From contig JAEWDP010000088.1 of the NCBI GenBank assembly GCA_023390055.1, forward strand, positions 1 to 8,358: a stretch of DNA of 8,358 nucleotides. Reading direction: 5' to 3'. This DNA comes from Pseudomonadota bacterium (lineage in GTDB: Bacteria > Pseudomonadota > Alphaproteobacteria > Rhizobiales > Rhizobiaceae). The notes beneath the pieces were generated by a model, which did not search any database, had not been told where the DNA came from, and saw nothing but the letters and a program-made list of their open reading frames with translations. The position numbers and the translations under genes were made by a program. Below, piece by piece: positions 4,877-8,358 of this stretch. Numbering within the stretch: the stretch's first letter is position 1; each line of letters opens with the position of its first letter.

Positions 4877-5227
4877 TCAATTACTTTCGAAATCCAGTCG
4901 GATGACGTGATGCAGGAATTCGGCGTCGATCAGCATGTTGAACCCGATTGTGACCTTCTCGGCCTCACGATGGATCAGCGTGCTGCCAATGTCGTCATGG
5001 ATGCCAAGGATCTCCAGGAAGAAGTTGTTTGGTACCGGTACACTTGGACTGACCTCAAGTTCAGCTCCAGAAAGTGATATCGTGCGGATCAGACAACGCA
5101 GATGCGTCGTGGTGCTGAGGTGATGGCCGACGAAGATGATCTTTCCCGGTCGATCGATAGTGAACTTTTCGAAAACTTGATCACGAGAATTGTCCTGGTT
5201 CTCCTTGCGTTCCGTATCTAAGGGCAT
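4877..5227 (-). CDS. PilZ-like domain protein, degenerate, 116 aa
   Basis: ATG 5227-5225 follows AGGGAG with a 6-base spacer. The layout is a short charged N-terminus (1-20), then one beta-rich domain (about 21-113): RCLIRTISLSGAELEVSP, then VPNNFFLEILG, a short exposed loop, and EKVTIGFNML with a final VIRLDFES. The order (xSxxGA strand, P-x-x-F strand, IGF strand) is that of PilZ domains, which bind cyclic di-GMP and control motility, polysaccharide or adhesion. Two c-di-GMP contact motifs are poor here: the N-terminal RxxxR is not visible and the D/NxSxxG motif appears as TISLSG with Thr in place of Asp. It may therefore be a non-binding PilZ relative acting through protein contacts. There is no signal peptide or membrane helix. 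It is divergent from the reductase-aldolase operon and may share that intergenic control region. Confidence 0.6.
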   Translation of the reverse strand: MPLDTERKENQDNSRDQVFEKFTIDRPGKIIFVGHHLSTTTHLRCLIRTISLSGAELEVSPSVPVPNNFFLEILGIHDDIGSTLIHREAEKVTIGFNMLIDAEFLHHVIRLDFESN

Positions 5228-5360
5228 GACACACTCCCTTCTGTTTCCTGGTAGTCTAATATTACCGCCATCTGGCTAAGACATTCTGAATGACGCCTAG
5301 GCTTTGGGTGTCGCAAAAGATGATTGTTTCGGCAATGCTATCTGGAGTGCGTACAAGCAG

Positions 5361-5389
5361 TTGACGCCGCAATAGTGCAAAGCTACCCC
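5361..5389 (+). promoter_or_regulatory. Weak sigma-70-like promoter candidate for the reductase-aldolase operon
   Basis: TTGACG (5361-5366) matches the -35 consensus in five of six bases. A 17-base spacer leads to TACCCC (5384-5389), a poor -10. It lies about 50 bases before the GTG at 5440, in the 212-base gap shared with the divergent PilZ-like gene. A regulated promoter with a weak -10 is possible. Confidence 0.3.
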
Positions 5390-5439
5390 TGCCAAGATAA
5401 TTGCAGGCGCCCATGCGCGGGCTGGACAAAGGAAATGCC

Positions 5440-6657
5440 GTGGCAGACAGGCTGGTTATCGTGGGAGCAGGTCAGGCAGGGTTTGCGCTTGCGGCAAAAT
5501 TGCGGGCCTTGAAGGATGCAAGGCCGATTACCCTGTTGGGGGCTGAGGATGTGTTGCCCTATCAGCGTCCGCCGCTCTCCAAGAAATATCTGCTTGGCGA
5601 GATGGAGTTCGAGCGACTGACCTTCCGACCCGAAAACTGGTATGCCGAAAACAATGTCGAGATCCGTTTGGCGACCTATGTCGAGCAGATTGACCGCGAG
5701 GCAAAGACCGTCCGCATGCAGGATGGCTCGGATATTGGCTATCATACGCTCGCATTGACGACGGGTGCAAACCCGCGTCGGCTGCCGGCGGCAATTGGTG
5801 GTGAACTTGAGGGCGTCCATGTCATGCGTGACAGGCGCGATGCCAGTATTCTTGCCGAAGAAATGCGCCCGGGACGCCGGTTGCTGGTGATTGGCGGCGG
5901 CTATATCGGCCTTGAGGCCGCTGCAGTTGCCCGCAGCCGCGGTGTCGAAGTGACTGTCATCGAAATGGCAGACCGGATACTTGCGCGTGTCGCGGCATCT
6001 CAGACCGCGGACGTCATTCGTGCAATTCATGTCGCGCGCGGCGTCTCGATATGTGAACGGACGGGTCTGACCCGACTGATTGGCAAAAACGGCAGGGTCT
6101 GCGGTGCAGAGCTTTCCGATGGCAGATTGATTGAGCTTGATTTTGTCATTGTCGGTATTGGGGTGACACCGGCAGATCGGCTCGCCCGCGAAAGCGGGCT
6201 GGATGTCGCAAATGGCATTATCGTTGATGCGTTCGGCCAAACGTCCGATCCTTCGATCGTCGCCGCCGGAGACTGCACGGTTCTACCTTGGAAGGGCCAG
6301 CATGTGCGTCTTGAATCGGTGCAGAACGCTGTCGATCAGGCCGAGGCAATTGCTGGCGTGCTCGCCGGAGGTGAAAGCCCCTATGAACCGACGCCCTGGT
6401 TCTGGTCGGACCAGTATGATGTGAAACTGCAGATTGCCGGTTTTAATCTCGGTTTTGACGAGACAATGGTGCGACAAGGAACACGTGAAGGCAGTGTTTC
6501 CGTCTGGTATTTCCGAAGCGGGCGTTTTGTCGCCGTAGATGCGATCAATGATGCCAAGGCGTATGTTACGGGCAAAAAACTCCTCGAAGCGGGTGTCGAG
6601 CCGGATCGTATGCTCCTCGCGGACCCAGCAACAGATTTAAAGTCCCTTCTCTCCTAG
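5440..6657 (+). CDS. Ferredoxin-reductase-type FAD/NAD(P)H oxidoreductase, 405 aa
   Basis: A flavoprotein of the BphA4/AndAa/rhodocoxin-reductase family, which passes electrons from NAD(P)H to a small ferredoxin feeding an oxygenase or P450. Motifs in order: FAD dinucleotide fold VIVGAGQAG (6-14), PYQRPPLSK (40-48), LTTGANPR (106-113), the second Rossmann fold for NAD(P)H VIGGGYIGLE (150-159), the GITP-like VGIGVTP (238-244), FAD-binding AAGDCT (275-280), and the C-terminal PWFWSDQYDVKLQIAG (319-334). Length is normal for the family. I chose GTG 5440 because AAAGGA lies 6 bases before it and the protein then starts directly with the FAD fold; TTG 5401 and ATG 5413 are in frame but lack a site. 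The stop TAG overlaps the aldolase ribosome binding site, so the two form an operon. No ferredoxin or oxygenase gene is seen here, so the electron acceptor must be encoded elsewhere. Confidence 0.9.
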   Translation: MADRLVIVGAGQAGFALAAKLRALKDARPITLLGAEDVLPYQRPPLSKKYLLGEMEFERLTFRPENWYAENNVEIRLATYVEQIDREAKTVRMQDGSDIGYHTLALTTGANPRRLPAAIGGELEGVHVMRDRRDASILAEEMRPGRRLLVIGGGYIGLEAAAVARSRGVEVTVIEMADRILARVAASQTADVIRAIHVARGVSICERTGLTRLIGKNGRVCGAELSDGRLIELDFVIVGIGVTPADRLARESGLDVANGIIVDAFGQTSDPSIVAAGDCTVLPWKGQHVRLESVQNAVDQAEAIAGVLAGGESPYEPTPWFWSDQYDVKLQIAGFNLGFDETMVRQGTREGSVSVWYFRSGRFVAVDAINDAKAYVTGKKLLEAGVEPDRMLLADPATDLKSLLS

Positions 6658-6667
6658 GAAAATTCAA

Positions 6668-7471
6668 ATGCCAGCTCCCAAGAACCTGTTCAAGGCCGCT
6701 CTTCGACAAGGCGATCGTCCCCAGATCGGTCTATGGCTCAATACCGGAGAGCCACTAATGGCCGAACTCGCCGGCACGGCCGGCTACGACTGGCTGGTTA
6801 TCGATGGTGAACATGGTCCAAACGATCTCCGCAGCATCGTGTCTCAATTGCAGGCGCTTGGAACATCATCAGCCGAAGCTGTTGTGCGCCCGCCGATGGG
6901 GGAGACCTGGATGATCAAGCAACTGCTTGATGTCGGGGCGCGAACACTTCTGGTGCCGATGGTGGACACGGCCGATCAGGCGCGTGAACTGGTTAAGGCG
7001 GTTCGCTATCCGCCGCATGGCATACGCGGGGTTGGAGCAGCGGTTGCTCGTGCGTCGGCCTTCAACACTATTCCTGACTATGCCGATACCGCCGGAGACG
7101 AGATCTGCCTGCTGGTCCAGGTCGAAACACGAGCCGCAATTGAGGACCTCGAAAATATCGTTGCCGTGGACGGCATAGACGGTGTCTTCATCGGGCCGGC
7201 CGACCTTTCAGCTGATATGGGATACATTGGCCGGATTGAAGCACCCGAAGTCCAGAGCGTGATCGAAAAGGCACTTGCCACGATCACGGCTGGCGGAAAG
7301 GCAGCAGGTATCCTCACCTTCAATGAGGCGCTCAACTTGCGCTATATTGAGCTTGGTGCGCGGTTCGTTGCCGTCGGTTCCGACGTTGCCGAATTCGCGG
7401 CGGCCCTGAGAAATCTGGCCATGCGTTATGGCCGGGGCGAAATCGCATCCAAAGCAGGTTCAAGCTATTGA
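6668..7471 (+). CDS. HpcH/HpaI-family class II aldolase, 267 aa
   Basis: A metal-dependent pyruvate aldolase cleaving a 4-hydroxy-2-oxo acid to pyruvate and an aldehyde; relatives act on 4-hydroxy-2-oxoheptanedioate (HpaI) or 2-keto-3-deoxy sugar acids (RhmA, GarL). The E. coli HpaI catalytic and metal residues H45, R70, E149 and D175 are all present with a constant shift of four: H49 in DGEHGPND, R74 in VVRPP, E153 in QVETRAA and D179 in GPADLSADMG. PMVDTADQARELV and GIRGVGAAVARAS are also typical. Length fits. ATG 6668 is preceded by TAGGA with an 8-base spacer, in which TAG is the stop codon of the reductase gene, so the two are co-transcribed with a 10-base gap. The exact substrate cannot be told; a catabolic role for an aromatic or sugar-acid breakdown product is the reasonable guess. 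Confidence 0.9.
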   Translation: MPAPKNLFKAALRQGDRPQIGLWLNTGEPLMAELAGTAGYDWLVIDGEHGPNDLRSIVSQLQALGTSSAEAVVRPPMGETWMIKQLLDVGARTLLVPMVDTADQARELVKAVRYPPHGIRGVGAAVARASAFNTIPDYADTAGDEICLLVQVETRAAIEDLENIVAVDGIDGVFIGPADLSADMGYIGRIEAPEVQSVIEKALATITAGGKAAGILTFNEALNLRYIELGARFVAVGSDVAEFAAALRNLAMRYGRGEIASKAGSSY

Positions 7472-7571
7472 TGTAACCTCCAAAGCGCGCTTCGGCATGG
7501 TGATACTCCCTCTCGTTGTCCGGCTAACACGGAAACAGCAGGAGATGGTCGACGGTTAGACGAGACGATGA

Positions 7572-7866
7572 TTACACAACCTCGACCATGGCCGTGGACA
7601 TTTGGAAGGATAGACGCTCAGCTCGTAGACTTGGAGCGCTTTGCAGCATTGGGACCACTTCTCCGACGAAGATCCCGTCCAAAGGATCGAGGCGTCTTCG
7701 TTCGCGTTTGGTCTTCTTCTCGCTCGGTAGACGAGGATCGGCTTCGAGCCGATAGCCCGTCGAGGCGCTGAAACCTGATTTAGCTGCGGCCACGGGGACA
7801 CTGTGTTTTTTGACGATTTTGCGTGTAAAGCCTACTCTGTTGATCTGTGATGTGTCTGCCGGGCAT
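7572..7866 (-). pseudogene. istA: IS21-family IstA transposase remnant, frameshifted and truncated
   Basis: On the minus strand ATG 7866-7864 starts MPGRHITDQQSRLYTQNRQK, the typical opening of rhizobial IS21 IstA proteins. After the six-A run (7811-7806) the frame must shift by one base to continue with HSVPVAAAKSGFSASTGYRL, EADPRLPSEKK, and RRRLDPLDGIF then EVVPMLQSAPSLRA, which match the helix-turn-helix and linker region of the same proteins. Removing one A restores a continuous frame, so a one-base insertion is the simplest explanation. Similarity fades after SLRA, and the shifted frame ends at TAA 7574-7572. IstA is normally about 500 residues with a DDE integrase core, so only the N-terminal fifth survives, with no istB and no recognisable ends. 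It is inactive debris between the aldolase and the SEC-C gene. Confidence 0.8.
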
Positions 7867-8011
7867 CGAATCTTCTCTCTGTGGTAGGAAAGAAGAAAAG
7901 AGCCCAAACACATCGCGATCACGCAGCCATCTTGATTGGGTTCTCCCGCATATTTGGTGCAGGTCATCGTTTGCGAAGGAATTCGGTCGTCATTGCCTCT
8001 CGATGATCAAT

Positions 8012-8358
8012 TCAGCCATTGGCCCCGCAGCATTTCTTGAATTTCTTTCCTGATCCGCAAGGACAAGGATCATTGCGACCCGGGCTGATCATCGAATGAA
8101 GGCCAGCAGAGAAACGCCTCTTTTCAGAAGCTGACATGCGCCAGTAGGCGGCGATTGTCAGAACGGTCTCTGGAAGTGCTGCCGTTGCGTCCTCAATAGC
8201 CTTCAACCGGTGCTCAGGCTTCACGGTGTCTAGCAGACCGGGAGCATTACACAGTATCATGATGGGCAACATCAGTCGCTCGGCACCAGACTTTGCCATC
8301 TTCGACCATTCACGGTGGCGCAAGCCAATCGCCGCAGAAAATCCTTCCGCCCAATCCT
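8012..8358 (-). CDS. YecA/UPF0149-like protein with C-terminal SEC-C zinc motif (5' end outside window)
   Basis: The frame is open from the right edge to TGA 8014-8012, giving about 115 codons of the C-terminal part. Before any possible start codon it reads DWAEGFSAAIGLRHREWSKM, the WAxGF...W pattern of UPF0149/YecA proteins, so the gene continues beyond 8358 and the TTG at 8323 is not the true start. A helical stretch (AERLMLPIMILCNAPG and following) leads to the SEC-C module at the end: SPGRNDPCPCGSGKKFKKCC followed by GANG. The CPC...CC cysteines bind zinc, as in the C-terminus of SecA, where the module contacts SecB or ribosomes. In stand-alone proteins of this type it is thought to mediate ribosome or protein binding; the role of this one is unknown. 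No signal peptide is visible in the part seen. Confidence 0.82.
   Translation of the reverse strand, partial: DWAEGFSAAIGLRHREWSKMAKSGAERLMLPIMILCNAPGLLDTVKPEHRLKAIEDATAALPETVLTIAAYWRMSASEKRRFSAGLHSMISPGRNDPCPCGSGKKFKKCCGANG

Noticed and set aside
5383..6240. 285-codon minus-strand frame
   Set aside because: Antisense to the well-supported FAD reductase; Cys/His/Arg-rich, with no domain pattern.
7485..7495. AAGCGCGCTT palindrome after the aldolase stop
   Set aside because: Only 10 bases with no loop and no T-run; too little to call a terminator.
7440..7530. GGGAG-N7-ATG reading MPKRALEVTSIA on the minus strand
   Set aside because: Good site spacing, but the frame closes after 12 codons inside the aldolase end; probably chance or IS debris.
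1..8358. CRISPR arrays, tRNA and rRNA genes
   Set aside because: No regularly spaced repeats and no cloverleaf or rRNA-like stretches were seen on reading both strands.

Overview
The window looks like chromosomal or large-replicon DNA from an alphaproteobacterium of the order Hyphomicrobiales (Rhizobium/Agrobacterium type). This rests on protein style: a rhizobial-type IS256 transposase tail, an IS21 IstA remnant opening MPGRHITD, a small Sel1-like protein, a PilZ-like protein and a SEC-C protein. A GGAAC-N16-TGTT (EcfG-like) promoter and moderately GC-rich coding DNA with AT-rich gaps agree. The genus cannot be fixed from the sequence alone.

Left part (1-2290) is an accessory, rearranged area. 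It opens with the 3' end of an IS256-family transposase (+). Facing it on the minus strand is a pair of small genes joined by an ATGA overlap: a 55-aa single-pass membrane protein, then an exported protein whose reading frame stops about 40 codons in, next to the IS end. Then come three minus-strand genes for small exported proteins (88, 77 and 77 aa) that share an N-terminal signal peptide style and a C-terminal GDYY(D/Q)G motif. Two of them are close paralogues, roughly 54 of 77 residues identical by hand alignment. Between the first and second lie about 700 bases holding a terminator, a repeated 17-mer and probable gene debris.

Middle part: 2291-3246 has no convincing gene, only micro-ORFs and one coding-like stretch on the minus strand. 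It is followed by a small Sel1-repeat protein (+) that converges, across a strong hairpin, on a HisC-like PLP aminotransferase (-). A degenerate PilZ-like protein (-) lies upstream of the aminotransferase.

Right part: divergent from the PilZ-like gene is a two-gene operon (+), a ferredoxin-reductase-type FAD/NAD(P)H oxidoreductase followed after 10 bases by an HpcH/HpaI class II aldolase. This is probably a catabolic unit, although no oxygenase or ferredoxin is visible. A frameshifted and truncated IS21 IstA remnant (-) separates it from a YecA/UPF0149-like SEC-C protein (-) that runs off the right edge.

The best candidate for something undescribed is the GDYYxG cluster of small exported proteins. 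At least one member has a plausible general-stress promoter. No CRISPR array, tRNA or rRNA was seen.
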